This document shows, one piece after another, positions 25,679 to 37,439 of a DNA stretch of 64,000 nucleotides; the stretch's first letter is position 1; every line of letters begins with the position of its first letter. Made by a program: the position numbers and the translations under genes. The DNA is from Paracoccaceae bacterium. GTDB taxonomy: Bacteria > Pseudomonadota > Alphaproteobacteria > Rhodobacterales > Rhodobacteraceae. Below the pieces are notes generated by a model that was not told the origin of the DNA, searched no databases, and worked only from the letters and a program-made list of their open reading frames with translations. The stretch lies in the NCBI GenBank assembly GCA_019454225.1, contig CP075370.1, forward strand, positions 2,222,001 to 2,286,000, written 5' to 3'.

Positions 25679-25688
25679 GGTGCCCTCC

Positions 25689-27062
25689 TCAGCGGTAGCA
25701 GACGGATTTCACGGCCTCGATCACCTCGGCGGTGGTGATCAGGGCGTGCTTTTCCAGGTTTGCGGCATAGGGCATCGGCACATCCTTGCCGGTGCAGTTG
25801 ATCACCGGGGCGTCGAGGTAGTCGAACGCCCGCGTCATGATCACCGAGGACAGGTGGTTGCCGATGGCCCCCACCGGGAACCCTTCTTCCACCGTCACGC
25901 AGCGGTTGGTCTTCTGAACCGATGCGATCACGGTGTCGTAGTCGATCGGGCGCAGGGTGCGCAGGTCGATCACCTCGGCGCTGATCCCCTCGGCGGCGAG
26001 CTTGTCGGCGGCTTCGAGGGCATAGGTCATGCCGATCCCGAAACTGACGATGGTGACGTCGCTGCCTTCGCGCCAGATGCGGGCCTTGCCAAACGGAATG
26101 GTGAAGTCGGGCAGATCGGGAACCTCGAAGCTGCGCCCGTAGAGGATTTCATTCTCCAGGAAGATGACCGGGTTCGGATCGCGGATTGCGGATTTCATCA
26201 GACCCTTCGCATCCGATGCCGAATAGGGCATCACGACCTGCAGGCCCGGGATCATCGCATACCAGGCGGCGTAGTCCTGGCTGTGCTGGGCGCCCACGCG
26301 CGCGGCCGCGCCGTTCGGACCACGGAACACCATCGGGCTGCCCATCTGGCCCCCCGACATGTAGAGCGTCTTGGCCGCCGAGTTGATGATGTGGTCGATG
26401 GCCTGCATCGCGAAGTTGAAGGTCATGAACTCGACGATCGGTTTGAGGCCGCCCCACGAGGCGCCGACGCCGATCCCTGCAAAGCCGATTTCGGTGATCG
26501 GGGTGTCGACCACGCGTTTCGGCCCGAATTCATCGAGCAGCCCCTGGCTGATCTTGTAGGCGCCCTGGTACTCGCCCACCTCCTCGCCCATCAGGAATAC
26601 CGTGGGGTCGCGGCGCATTTCCTCGGCCATCGCCTCGCGCAGGGCCTCGCGGACCGTCATGGTCTTCATCGGCGTGCCCTCTGGCCAGTCGGGGCTGGCC
26701 TTCGACACGACGGCCGCCGGCGTGGCGGCGGCGGCCGCAGGGGCGGCCCTGGCGGCCGGCTCGGCCGCAGCAGGCGCCTCGGCGGCCTTGGGGGAGGCGG
26801 GTGCCGCATGGGCGCTTTCGCCTTCCTCGACCAGCACCGCGATCGGCGTGTTGACCTTCACGCCCGCCGTACCCTCGGCCACGAGGATCTTGCCGATGAT
26901 CCCTTCATCGACCGCCTCGAATTCCATCGTCGCCTTGTCGGTCTCGATCTCGGCCATGATCTGGCCGGACTTCACCGTGTCGCCCTCCTTCACCAGCCAT
27001 TTCGCCAGCGTGCCCTCTTCCATCGTGGGGGAAAGGGCGGGCATCAGAACCTGCGTTGCCAT
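25689..27062 (-). CDS. pdhB: Pyruvate dehydrogenase E1 beta with N-terminal lipoyl domain
   Basis: A 457-residue E1 beta chain. Residues 1-80 are an extra lipoyl domain (Lys in [12 protein letters not shown]) and about 80-130 an Ala/Pro linker; the transketolase-type E1 beta domain follows ([54 protein letters not shown]). Lipoylated E1 beta is known in alphaproteobacteria. It lies 15 bases after pdhA, in one operon. Confidence 0.96.
   Translation of the reverse strand: MATQVLMPALSPTMEEGTLAKWLVKEGDTVKSGQIMAEIETDKATMEFEAVDEGIIGKILVAEGTAGVKVNTPIAVLVEEGESAHAAPASPKAAEAPAAAEPAARAAPAAAAATPAAVVSKASPDWPEGTPMKTMTVREALREAMAEEMRRDPTVFLMGEEVGEYQGAYKISQGLLDEFGPKRVVDTPITEIGFAGIGVGASWGGLKPIVEFMTFNFAMQAIDHIINSAAKTLYMSGGQMGSPMVFRGPNGAAARVGAQHSQDYAAWYAMIPGLQVVMPYSASDAKGLMKSAIRDPNPVIFLENEILYGRSFEVPDLPDFTIPFGKARIWREGSDVTIVSFGIGMTYALEAADKLAAEGISAEVIDLRTLRPIDYDTVIASVQKTNRCVTVEEGFPVGAIGNHLSSVIMTRAFDYLDAPVINCTGKDVPMPYAANLEKHALITTAEVIEAVKSVCYR
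26716..27047 (-). repeat. Lipoyl-linker module, copy in pdhB (332-bp direct repeat)
   Basis: Partner of 25332-25663. The nearly perfect DNA identity, wider than what protein constraint needs, points to recent duplication or ongoing gene conversion. It also offers a site for recombination that would delete most of pdhB or fuse it to pdhC. Confidence 0.9.
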
Positions 27063-27077
27063 GTCTCTTCCTCCCGA

Positions 27078-28067
27078 TCAGGCCAGAATGTCCGTCCACA
27101 GCTCCGAAAGCGGCGGTTCGGGGCTGTCCTTTGAAAACTCGGCGGCCTCGTTCACGATGGCCTTGATTTCCTTGTCGATCGCCTTCAGGTCATCATCGCT
27201 GGCCAGCCCGCCCGTCACCAGAAGGTCGCGGACATGCTCGATGGCGTCCTTTTCCGAGCGCATCTTCTCGACCTCTTCGCGCGTCCGGTACTTCGCCGGG
27301 TCCGACATCGAATGCCCGCGGTAGCGGTAGGTCATCATTTCCAGGATGTAGGGCCCGTCACCGGCGCGGCAGGCTGCCACGGCCTTCTCTCCCGCGGCCT
27401 TCACGGCAAGCACGTCCATGCCGTCCACCTGTTCGCCCTTGATGCCATAGGCGGTTCCGCGCCCGAACAGCGTGGTGGACTTGGTCGAGCGCTTCACGCT
27501 CGTGCCCATGGCATAGCCGTTGTTCTCGATCACGAAGATCACCGGCAGATTCCACAGTTCCGCCATGTTGTAGGTCTCGTAGACCTGGCCCTGGTTGGCG
27601 GCGCCGTCACCGAAGTAGGTGAAGGTGACATTGTCGTTGCCAAGGTACTTGTCGGCGAATGCCAGCCCCGCCCCCAGCGGCACCTGCGCGCCCACGATCC
27701 CGTGGCCGCCATAGAAATGGCGTTCCTTCGAGAACATGTGCATGCTGCCGCCCTTGCCCTTGGAATAGCCGCCGATCCGTCCGGTCAGTTCGGCCATGAC
27801 GCCCTTCGGGTCCATCCCGCAGGCCAGCATGTGCCCGTGATCGCGGTAGGAGGTGATGCGCTTGTCACCTTCCTTTGCCGCAGCCTCGAGCCCCACCACG
27901 ACCGCTTCCTGCCCGATGTAGAGATGGCAGAACCCGCCGATCAGACCCATTCCATAAAGCTGCCCGGCCTTTTCCTCGAACCGGCGGATCAGCAGCATCT
28001 CGCGATAGTATTTCAGCAGTTCGTCGCGGGACACGTTGGGTTTTTCGGCGGCTTTGCGTGCGGCCAT
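27078..28067 (-). CDS. pdhA: Pyruvate dehydrogenase E1 alpha
   Basis: A 329-residue thiamine diphosphate-dependent chain that decarboxylates pyruvate together with PdhB. The ThDP motif is clear: YFGDGAANQGQVYETYNMAELW with VIFVIENNGYAMGTS. The phosphorylation-loop-like YRYRGHSMSDPAKYR is the family signature. GGAGG precedes the start. A 24-base palindrome lies 23 bases upstream and probably controls the operon. Confidence 0.96.
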   Translation of the reverse strand: MAARKAAEKPNVSRDELLKYYREMLLIRRFEEKAGQLYGMGLIGGFCHLYIGQEAVVVGLEAAAKEGDKRITSYRDHGHMLACGMDPKGVMAELTGRIGGYSKGKGGSMHMFSKERHFYGGHGIVGAQVPLGAGLAFADKYLGNDNVTFTYFGDGAANQGQVYETYNMAELWNLPVIFVIENNGYAMGTSVKRSTKSTTLFGRGTAYGIKGEQVDGMDVLAVKAAGEKAVAACRAGDGPYILEMMTYRYRGHSMSDPAKYRTREEVEKMRSEKDAIEHVRDLLVTGGLASDDDLKAIDKEIKAIVNEAAEFSKDSPEPPLSELWTDILA

Positions 28068-28090
28068 GGGCGAATCCTCCGGGCGAAGGG

Positions 28091-28114
28091 CGATTGTTCA
28101 ACGTTAAACAATCG
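28091..28114. promoter_or_regulatory. Palindromic operator candidate upstream of pdhA
   Basis: On the pdhA strand the core is TTGTTTAACGTTGAACAA, flanked symmetrically by CGA and TCG, giving a 24-base inverted repeat with a single mismatched pair and a central CG. It sits 23 bases before the pdhA ATG, where a repressor would block transcription. The central CG resembles LacI-type operators; the regulator is unknown. Confidence 0.5.
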
Positions 28115-28191
28115 CACTCGCATCGGAAAAACAAGGGGCAAACGACCGTAAGGGCCGCGTCGCGGCCTGTCGGACGGGTCATGGGCAGGGT

Positions 28192-28494
28192 TCAGCGGAT
28201 GACGATTTCGTCGGCGCGCATGTAGCCCAGCACGTCGCGCGCGCGTTCATCCAGAAGGTCGATGTCGAGGAATTCGTCGGACAGGCGCCGCGTCAGGTTT
28301 TCCAGCGTGGCGAGTTCGGTCGCAAGCGCGTCACGCTTGGCCGTCAGGTCGCGGCTGTCCGCCGCAATCTGGATCTGGCGGAACACGCCATATTCGCCCT
28401 GAACCGCCGCAAAGGTGAAGTAGGCCCCCACCGTCAGGGCCGCGACAGCAAGGGCCAGCGAGGCCAGACTGCGGGCGCTGCTTTCGTTGCTCAT
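28192..28494 (-). CDS. FtsB/DivIC-like septum formation initiator protein
   Basis: A 100-residue single-pass membrane protein: a short cytosolic start, a membrane helix (LASLALAVAALTVGAYFTFAAV) and a coiled coil (DLTAKRDALATELATLENLTR) followed by LDERARDVLGYMRADEIVI, the FtsB/DivIC pattern. It should bridge FtsL and FtsQ at the division site. The ATG at 28494 is chosen because the upstream part of the frame is uncharacteristic. Its place between fda and pdhA is typical of Rhodobacteraceae. Confidence 0.88.
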   Translation of the reverse strand: MSNESSARSLASLALAVAALTVGAYFTFAAVQGEYGVFRQIQIAADSRDLTAKRDALATELATLENLTRRLSDEFLDIDLLDERARDVLGYMRADEIVIR

Positions 28495-28630
28495 TCCATC
28501 CTGCCTGTCCGGGTCGTGGCGCCCGGTTCCGTCTGCGTCGCGGGTTGTGGTTCCGCGACGCAGATCATGGCATGGAACGAGGGCGTTGTGAATCCCGAAA
28601 CCGCACCCGAAGCAAGGGCTTGTGCGACGG

Positions 28631-29524
28631 TCAGCCGGCCACCGACGCGGCGTGGATCGAACCGATGGCCGCGCCGAGGGCCGCATCGAATTCGCTGTCG
28701 GACTGCTGGGCCGACAGTCCCTCGGTCAGGGCGCGGCTGAAGCTGGCGATCACGCCGCGGTTCTGCGCGAGGATCGCGTTGGCCTGATCGCGCGAATACC
28801 CGCCCGACAGCGCCACCACCTTCAGCACCTTCGGATGATCGACAAGCGGGGCGTAGAAATTCGGCGCGGTCGGCAGGGTGAGCTTCAGCATCACCTGCTG
28901 ACCTTCGGGCAGCGCGTCGAGCGCCGTCAGGATCTCGGACCGCAGGATCGCCTCTGCCTCGGCCTTGTCGGCGATCGAGATCGTCACCTCGGGTTCGATG
29001 ATCGGCATCAGGCCATGCGCGATCACCTGTGCGCCGAGGGCGAACTGCTGCGCCACGATCGCGGCGATCCCGACCGGGTTGGCGGCGTTGATGACCGAGC
29101 GTTCCTTGGTGCCGAAGATGCCCGCCCGGGCCGCCCGCGCCAGCAGATCGTCAAGGCCCGGGATCGGCTTCATCAGCTGCACCCCGTCGGCCTCTGCCTC
29201 GAGCCCCTTGTCGATCTTGAGGAACGGAACGACACGCCGCTTGTCCCACAGGTAGGCCGCGGTCGGAATGCCGTCGATGGTGCGATCCATCGTCTGTTCG
29301 AACAGGATGGCACCCACCACCTTGTCGCCGGTGAAGGCCGGCGAGGTGATGATGCGGGCGCGCATCGCGTGGATCAGGTCGAACATCTCGGCGTCCGACG
29401 ACCACGCGCTTTCGGCAAGGCCGTACTGCCGCAACGCCTTGGGCGTCGAGCCGCCCGATTGGTCGAGCGCCGCGATGAAGCCCTGTCCGGCCCGCACACG
29501 TTCCGTCATCTGCGCTGTGGTCAT
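28631..29524 (-). CDS. fda: Fructose-bisphosphate aldolase, class I
   Basis: A 297-residue class I (Schiff-base) aldolase splitting fructose 1,6-bisphosphate. FIAALDQSGGSTPKALRQYG marks the family; the probable Schiff-base Lys lies in QQVMLKLTLPT, and VLKVVALSGGYSR contributes the phosphate site. The ATG at 29524 (MTTAQMTERV) is preferred over a longer frame. It follows pgk on the same strand, with an operator-like palindrome between them. Confidence 0.92.
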   Translation of the reverse strand: MTTAQMTERVRAGQGFIAALDQSGGSTPKALRQYGLAESAWSSDAEMFDLIHAMRARIITSPAFTGDKVVGAILFEQTMDRTIDGIPTAAYLWDKRRVVPFLKIDKGLEAEADGVQLMKPIPGLDDLLARAARAGIFGTKERSVINAANPVGIAAIVAQQFALGAQVIAHGLMPIIEPEVTISIADKAEAEAILRSEILTALDALPEGQQVMLKLTLPTAPNFYAPLVDHPKVLKVVALSGGYSRDQANAILAQNRGVIASFSRALTEGLSAQQSDSEFDAALGAAIGSIHAASVAG

Positions 29525-29585
29525 GGACGATATCCCCTGCTGATCATGCTGCGCCCGCATTAGCGGGCGCGCGCGCACGCGTCCA

Positions 29586-29605
29586 TGACGTTAGCGCCAA
29601 CGTCA
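29586..29605. promoter_or_regulatory. LacI-type palindrome between pgk and fda (CceR-like)
   Basis: TGACGTT and AACGTCA flank AGCGCC, giving a 20-base palindrome with one mismatched pair; the core GTTAGCGCCAAC is one base off the perfect GTTAGCGCTAAC. It overlaps the pgk stop codon and lies about 60 bases before fda. I recall similar central-CG sites for the LacI-family carbon regulator CceR of Rhodobacter sphaeroides. A stem-loop in the pgk-fda mRNA is an alternative. Confidence 0.45.
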
Positions 29606-30790
29606 GCCCAATGCCGCAACGCCGGGCAGCACCTTGCCTTCCATCCATTCCAGAAAGGCACCTCCGGCCGTCGAGATGAAGGTGAAGTCATCCGCCGCAC
29701 CCGCCTGGTTCAGCGCTGCAACGGTGTCGCCGCCACCGGCAACCGACACGAGTCGCCCCGCCCGGGTCAGCCGCGCGACCTCGGCGGCGGCGGCATTCGT
29801 GGCGGCGTCGAAGGGGGTGATCTCGAATGCGCCGAGAGGGCCGTTCCAGATCAGCGTCCTTGCCTGCCCGAACACGTCGGACAGCCGCGCCACCGTGGCC
29901 GGGCCTGCATCCAGGATCATCGCGTCCGGCGGACAGGCGCTGACGGGAACGGTTTCGCTGGCCGCACCGGCGCGGAACTCGCGCGCTACCACCACATCGA
30001 CCGGCAGGTGGATGGTGCAACCGGCGGCTGCCGCCTTTTCGACGATCTCGCGCGCGGTCGCGGCCATGTCGCGTTCGGCAAGGCTCTTGCCCACCTCGAT
30101 CCCCTGGGCCACGAGGAAGGTGTTGGCCATGCCGCCGCCGATCACCAGATGGTCGACCCTGGTCACGAGGTTGCCCAGCAGGTCGAGTTTGGTCGAGACC
30201 TTGGCTCCGCCGACGACCGCGACCACCGGACGCGCCGGATTGCCGAGCGCCGCGTCGAGTGCCCGCAGTTCGGCCTCCATCAGTCGGCCCGCCGCGGCGG
30301 GCAGCAGATGTGCCAGCCCCTCGGTCGAGGCATGGGCGCGATGCGCGGCCGAGAACGCATCATTCACGAAGACATGCCCCAGTTCCGCCATCGCGGCGGC
30401 AAGGGCGGGGTCGTTCTTTTCCTCGCCGGGGTGGAAGCGGGTGTTTTCCAGCAGCACCACGTCACCGGGGCCGGCGGCTGCGATGGCGGCGGTCGCGGCG
30501 GCGCCGACGCAATCCGCCCCGAACACCACGCGGCGGCCCAGCGACGCCTCGACCGCGCCTGCCACATGCGACAGGCTCATCGCGGGCACGACCTTGCCCT
30601 TGGGCCGGTCGAAATGCGCCAGCAGCACGGGTTTTCCGCCCCTGGCCAGAATGTCGGCCACGGTCGGCCCGATCTTGTCTATCCGTGTGGTGTCGGTCAC
30701 GCGGCCGTCTTCCATGGGCACGTTGATGTCCACCCGCGTCAGCACGGTCTTGCCTGTCAGGTCGATGTCGTCGAGCGTCTTCCAGGCCAT
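29603..30790 (-). CDS. pgk: Phosphoglycerate kinase
   Basis: A 395-residue kinase interconverting 1,3-bisphosphoglycerate and 3-phosphoglycerate. Family motifs: [17 protein letters not shown] (RVDxNVP), [55 protein letters not shown] and [16 protein letters not shown], the nucleotide-binding end. It is the first gene of the pgk-fda-ftsB-pdh minus-strand block. Confidence 0.97.
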   Translation of the reverse strand: MAWKTLDDIDLTGKTVLTRVDINVPMEDGRVTDTTRIDKIGPTVADILARGGKPVLLAHFDRPKGKVVPAMSLSHVAGAVEASLGRRVVFGADCVGAAATAAIAAAGPGDVVLLENTRFHPGEEKNDPALAAAMAELGHVFVNDAFSAAHRAHASTEGLAHLLPAAAGRLMEAELRALDAALGNPARPVVAVVGGAKVSTKLDLLGNLVTRVDHLVIGGGMANTFLVAQGIEVGKSLAERDMAATAREIVEKAAAAGCTIHLPVDVVVAREFRAGAASETVPVSACPPDAMILDAGPATVARLSDVFGQARTLIWNGPLGAFEITPFDAATNAAAAEVARLTRAGRLVSVAGGGDTVAALNQAGAADDFTFISTAGGAFLEWMEGKVLPGVAALG

Positions 30791-30939
30791 GCGTCCCTCC
30801 CTTGGCAGCGTGCCGCCTTTGCAACCGATCCGCAGGCCTGCGTCAATCGCCCGCTTGTCGCAGCGCGTTCACGCAGGTTTGCCCTTTTCGCCGACAACGG
30901 CCCCGCATAGGGTGCGCGCCAAACCGAAAGGAGACCCGC

Positions 30940-31449
30940 ATGGCCGAGATCAAGGACCCCGAGAACACCATCCTGATGGAGCTTTCCCACGGCACCGTCG
31001 TGATCGAGCTTCTGCCCGATGTCGCGCCGCTGCATTCCGCCCGGATGAAGGACCTTGCACGCGCGGGCGCCTATGACGGCGTCGTGTTCCACCGGGTGAT
31101 CGAGGGGTTCATGGCCCAGTCCGGCGATGTCGAGCATGGCAATACGACCAAGGACTACAACCCCCGCCGCGCCGGGACGGGCGGGTCGGACATGCCCGAC
31201 CTTCCGGCCGAGTTCTCGCGGCTGCCGCATGACCGGGGCACGCTCGGGGCCGCGCGGTCGTCGAACCCCAACAGCGCGAACAGCCAGTTCTTCATCAACT
31301 TCAGCGACAACCATTTCCTGAACGGTCAGTACACCGTCTATGGCCGCGTTCTGTCGGGCATGGAACATGTCGACCGGATCACGCGCGGCGAACCGCCCGC
31401 GAAGCCCGATCACATGATCAGCGTCAAGGTGGCCGCAGATGTGGCGTGA
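30940..31449 (+). CDS. Peptidyl-prolyl cis-trans isomerase, cytosolic cyclophilin
   Basis: A 169-residue cyclophilin without signal peptide. The active-site signature FHRVIEGFMAQSGD and NSANSQFFINF are intact. GAAAGGAG precedes the ATG at 30940. Its last 11 bases overlap the next gene, a second cyclophilin with a signal peptide, so the pair is translated together. Confidence 0.94.
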   Translation: MAEIKDPENTILMELSHGTVVIELLPDVAPLHSARMKDLARAGAYDGVVFHRVIEGFMAQSGDVEHGNTTKDYNPRRAGTGGSDMPDLPAEFSRLPHDRGTLGAARSSNPNSANSQFFINFSDNHFLNGQYTVYGRVLSGMEHVDRITRGEPPAKPDHMISVKVAADVA

Positions 31450-32008
31450 GGCGCTGATCCTGTCGCTGCTGGCCGCACCTGCCCTGGCGCAGGATGCCGC
31501 CGATGGCCCCGGGCCGAACCTGGTGATCGAGATCGCCGGGCAGGCCAACGGCACCGTGGTGATCGACCTGCTGCCGGACGTGGCGCCGAAGCATGTGGCC
31601 CAGATCGTGACGCTGGCCGAACGCGGCGCCTATGACGGCGTGATCTTTCACCGCGTGATCGAGGGCTTCATGGCCCAGACCGGCGACGTTCAGTTCGGCC
31701 GCGCCGGCGGTGATCTGGGCCGGGCCGGCATGGGCGGTTCGGACCTGCCCGACATTCCGGCCGAATTCTCTCAGGTCAGTTTTGACCGCGGGATCGTCGG
31801 CATGGCGCGGGCGCAGGACCCGAACAGTGCCAATTCGCAATTCTTCATCATGTTCGAACCGGGTTCGTTCCTGGACGGCCAGTACACGGTCGTTGGCCGG
31901 GTCATCGACGGGATGAGGATCGTCGATGCGATCAAGCGCGGACGTGGCCAGTCGGGCGCCGTGGCTGACCCCGCGGACATGATGGTGAAGGTCACCGTCG
32001 CGAAATGA
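31439..32008 (+). CDS. Peptidyl-prolyl cis-trans isomerase, exported cyclophilin
   Basis: A 189-residue cyclophilin with a signal peptide (MWREALILSLLAAPALAQDA, cleavage after ALA), hence periplasmic. It shares FHRVIEGFMAQTGD and NSANSQFFIMF with its neighbour, from which it probably arose by duplication. It has an insert at FGRAGGDLGRAGMGG compared with the first. Confidence 0.93.
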   Translation: MWREALILSLLAAPALAQDAADGPGPNLVIEIAGQANGTVVIDLLPDVAPKHVAQIVTLAERGAYDGVIFHRVIEGFMAQTGDVQFGRAGGDLGRAGMGGSDLPDIPAEFSQVSFDRGIVGMARAQDPNSANSQFFIMFEPGSFLDGQYTVVGRVIDGMRIVDAIKRGRGQSGAVADPADMMVKVTVAK

Positions 32009-32016
32009 ACCGGACA

Positions 32017-32044
32017 GGGCAGGGCGCGCCGCGCCTGCCCTGAT
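32017..32044. terminator. Hairpin between the cyclophilin gene and tyrS
   Basis: CAGGGCAGG (32017-32025) pairs with CCTGCCCTG (32036-32044) around a GC-rich loop that can pair further. It lies between converging genes and probably serves both. No strong T-tract. Confidence 0.5.
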
Positions 32045-32046
32045 CC

Positions 32047-33297
32047 TCAGCCCAGGACGACCCTGGCGTGACGCTTGCGCCCGGCGGTCAGCTTCACCGG
32101 CTCGGACAGCATGCCGGCCCCGACCAGCATGGCTGAATCCAGCACCGGCTCGTCGTTCAGCCGCGCCCCGCCCTCGGCGATCAGGCGCTTGGCGTCCTTG
32201 CCCGATTTCGCCAGACCGGTGCGCACGAACAGTTGCGCGACGGTCACGCCGTCGCCCACCTCGTCGGCGCCCAGCGTCAGGGTCGGCAGGTCGTCGCCGA
32301 TCCCGCCTTTCTCGAACACCGCGCGGGCGGTCATCTCGGCCGCCTCGGCCGCATCGGCGCCGTGCAGCAGCGTGGTCGCCTGGTTCGCCAGGATCACCTT
32401 GGCCGCATTGATCTCGGACCCGCCAAGGCCGCCCAGACGGTCGCATTCCTCGACCGGCAGTTCGGTGAAGATCTTCAGGAACCGCCCCACGTCGGCATCG
32501 GTGGTGTTGCGCCAGAACTGCCAGAATTCATAGGGGCTCAGCATGTCGGCAGACAGCCAGACGGCGCCCGACGCCGACTTGCCCATCTTGCGCCCGTCGC
32601 TGGTGGTCAGCAGCGGCGTGGTCAGGCCCCAGATCTCGGCATCCAGCACCCGGCGGGTCAGGTCGATGCCGTTGACGATATTGCCCCACTGGTCCGATCC
32701 GCCCATCTGCAACCGGCAGCCGTATCGGCGGTAGAGTTCCAGAAAGTCGTAGGCCTGCAGGATCATGTAGTTGAATTCGAGGAACGACAGCGACTGTTCG
32801 CGGTCCAGCCGGGACTTGACGCTTTCGAACGAAAGCATCCGGTTGACGCTGAAATGCCGCCCGATGTCGCGCAGGAAATCGAGGTAGTTCAGGCTGTCCA
32901 GCCATTCGGCGTTGTTCAGCATGATGGCATCGGTCGCGCCGGTGCCATAGTCGAGGTAGCGGCCAAAGACGCGCTGCATGCCCGCGATGTTCGCGTCGAT
33001 CTGCGCGGCCGACAGCAGCGGGCGTTCGTCCGCGCGAAAGCTCGGGTCGCCCACCTTGGTGGTGCCGCCGCCCATCAGCGTGATCGGCTTGTGCCCGCAG
33101 CGCTGCAGCCAGCGCAGCACCATGATGTTCATCAGGTGGCCGACATGCAGGCTGGCCGCCGTGGCATCATAGCCGATGTAGGCCGGCACCACCCCCTTGA
33201 CCATGGCATCGTCCAGCCCCTGATAATCGGTGCAGTCGGCAAGGAAGCCGCGCTCGATCATCACGCGCAGGAAGTCGGATTTGGGATGGTAGGTCAT
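32047..33297 (-). CDS. tyrS: Tyrosyl-tRNA synthetase
   Basis: A 416-residue class I synthetase charging tRNA-Tyr. It carries the HIGH-type motif as LHVGHLMNI, the tyrosine-binding YDATAASLH and the KMSKS loop as [13 protein letters not shown]; the C-terminal S4-like RNA-binding part has [16 protein letters not shown]. The ATG at 33297 ([13 protein letters not shown]) is chosen; the longer frame is not family-like. It is divergent from anmK. Confidence 0.96.
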   Translation of the reverse strand: MTYHPKSDFLRVMIERGFLADCTDYQGLDDAMVKGVVPAYIGYDATAASLHVGHLMNIMVLRWLQRCGHKPITLMGGGTTKVGDPSFRADERPLLSAAQIDANIAGMQRVFGRYLDYGTGATDAIMLNNAEWLDSLNYLDFLRDIGRHFSVNRMLSFESVKSRLDREQSLSFLEFNYMILQAYDFLELYRRYGCRLQMGGSDQWGNIVNGIDLTRRVLDAEIWGLTTPLLTTSDGRKMGKSASGAVWLSADMLSPYEFWQFWRNTTDADVGRFLKIFTELPVEECDRLGGLGGSEINAAKVILANQATTLLHGADAAEAAEMTARAVFEKGGIGDDLPTLTLGADEVGDGVTVAQLFVRTGLAKSGKDAKRLIAEGGARLNDEPVLDSAMLVGAGMLSEPVKLTAGRKRHARVVLG

Positions 33298-33356
33298 GGC
33301 TGGCGCCCCCATGGTGTCGGCGGCGGTATAGCGGCGCGGGCAGGGAAGGAAAAGCC

Positions 33357-34451
33357 ATGCTGAAGGGTGGCGCGGTCTGGGCGCTCGGGGCGATGTCGGG
33401 CACATCCATGGACGGGGTGGACGCCGCGATGGTGCTGACCGACGGGCATCGGGTGCTGGAGTTCGGACCATCCGCCTACCGTCCGTATTCCGAGGCCGAG
33501 CGTGCCATCCTGCGTGCGGCGCAGGGCCTGTGGCCGGGCGATCCCGGGGTCGACCTTGCCGCCGAGGTGGTGGAATCCGCCCATGCCGAGGTGCTGGCCC
33601 GGTTCTCGGGGGTCGAGATCGTGGGGTTCCATGGCCAGACGCTGGCCCATGATCCGCGCGGGCGCGGCACGCACCAGGCGGGCGATGGCGGGCTGCTGGC
33701 CCGCACGCTGGGGGTGCCGGTGGTCTGGGACTTCCGCAGCGCCGACGTGCGGCTGGGCGGGCAGGGGGCGCCGCTGGCGCCCTTCTATCATTTTGCCCTG
33801 GCCCGCCATGTCGGTGCGGCGATGCCTGTCGCCTTCCTGAACCTCGGGGGGGTCGGGAATGTCACCTGGGTCGACCCGCGCCATGGCGGACCCGAGGCGC
33901 CCGGTGCCTGCCTGGCCTTCGACACGGGGCCTGCGAACGCGCCGATTGACGACCTGATGCGCGCCCGGCGCGGCATCGCGCAGGACGAGGGTGGCGATCT
34001 CGCGCAGTCCGGCCGCGTCGATGCCGCGATCGTCGAAGGGTTCCTCGACCATCCGTTCTTCCTGCGGATGCCGCCGAAATCGCTGGATCGCAACGCCTTT
34101 CCCGCGCTTCTGCAGGCCGTGGGCGGGCTGTCCGACGCCGATGCGGCGGCCACGCTGGCCGCCTGTGCCGCGGCGGCCGTGGCCCGGGGCACCGAACATT
34201 TCCCGACGCCGGTGTCGCGGCTCCTCGTGGCGGGGGGCGGTCGTCGCAACGCGGCGCTGATGGCGGCCCTGGCCGCACGATTGCCGGTCGATGTCGCGCC
34301 GGTCGAGGCGGTCGGCCTCGACGGCGACATGCTCGAGGCGCAGGCCTTCGCCTTTCTCGCGGTGCGGGTGGCCATGGGGCTGCCGACCTCGGGTCCGGGC
34401 ACCACGGGCGTAGGGGCGGCCGTGGGCGGCGGAACGGTCAGTCAGCCCTGA
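33357..34451 (+). CDS. anmK: Anhydro-N-acetylmuramic acid kinase
   Basis: A 364-residue kinase that converts anhydroMurNAc to MurNAc-6-phosphate in cell-wall recycling. [16 protein letters not shown] at the start is the diagnostic ATP-binding motif; [22 protein letters not shown] and [14 protein letters not shown] follow. The C-terminus has [14 protein letters not shown]. The divergent tyrS-anmK pair is usual in this order. Confidence 0.95.
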   Translation: MLKGGAVWALGAMSGTSMDGVDAAMVLTDGHRVLEFGPSAYRPYSEAERAILRAAQGLWPGDPGVDLAAEVVESAHAEVLARFSGVEIVGFHGQTLAHDPRGRGTHQAGDGGLLARTLGVPVVWDFRSADVRLGGQGAPLAPFYHFALARHVGAAMPVAFLNLGGVGNVTWVDPRHGGPEAPGACLAFDTGPANAPIDDLMRARRGIAQDEGGDLAQSGRVDAAIVEGFLDHPFFLRMPPKSLDRNAFPALLQAVGGLSDADAAATLAACAAAAVARGTEHFPTPVSRLLVAGGGRRNAALMAALAARLPVDVAPVEAVGLDGDMLEAQAFAFLAVRVAMGLPTSGPGTTGVGAAVGGGTVSQP

Positions 34452-34458
34452 TAAGGCA

Positions 34459-34486
34459 CGCCCCCCGGCCCGACGGCCGGGGGGCG
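34459..34486. terminator. Bidirectional terminator between anmK and acnA
   Basis: CGCCCCCCGGCC (34459-34470) and GGCCGGGGGGCG (34475-34486) form a perfect 12-bp stem with loop CGAC between two converging genes. Confidence 0.7.
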
Positions 34487-34499
34487 CAGCGGTCGCGGT

Positions 34500-37187
<2,688 letters not shown>

Positions 37188-37278
37188 GCGGGCCTCCTGG
37201 CTGGGCGGGCTCTGGTTTTGCTGGCTTCGGGGTGGTCCGACGCTGCGCCGTGGCGCGGTTCGAACCGGAGTCGGGGTA

Positions 37279-37302
37279 TTTGTATACGATGGTATGCCAA
37301 AA
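37279..37302. promoter_or_regulatory. Dyad-like site in the acnA upstream region
   Basis: TTGTATACGATGGTATGCC is an imperfect dyad (GTATAC...GGTATGC) in the gap between acnA and the divergent DUF1223 gene, within an AT-richer patch. GTATAC half-sites are common for GntR-family regulators. It could serve acnA, whose start is about 90 bases away. Confidence 0.3.
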
Positions 37303-37439
37303 TTCCAGACCCTTTACCACAGACCATGGCCCACGGGACACGCCCGTGTCACGCTGTTGTTCCCTCTCAAAACCTTGATTGGCAGGGGGTGGGCCTGTCC
37401 GATATCGCAAAGGGGACCACGGGGATCAGGGGAACCCAT

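Noticed and set aside
25104-27134. A 676-codon open frame opposite pdhC and pdhB
   Set aside because: Antisense shadow; the Ala/Gly/Ser-rich translation has no family features, and the minus strand has clear enzyme motifs.
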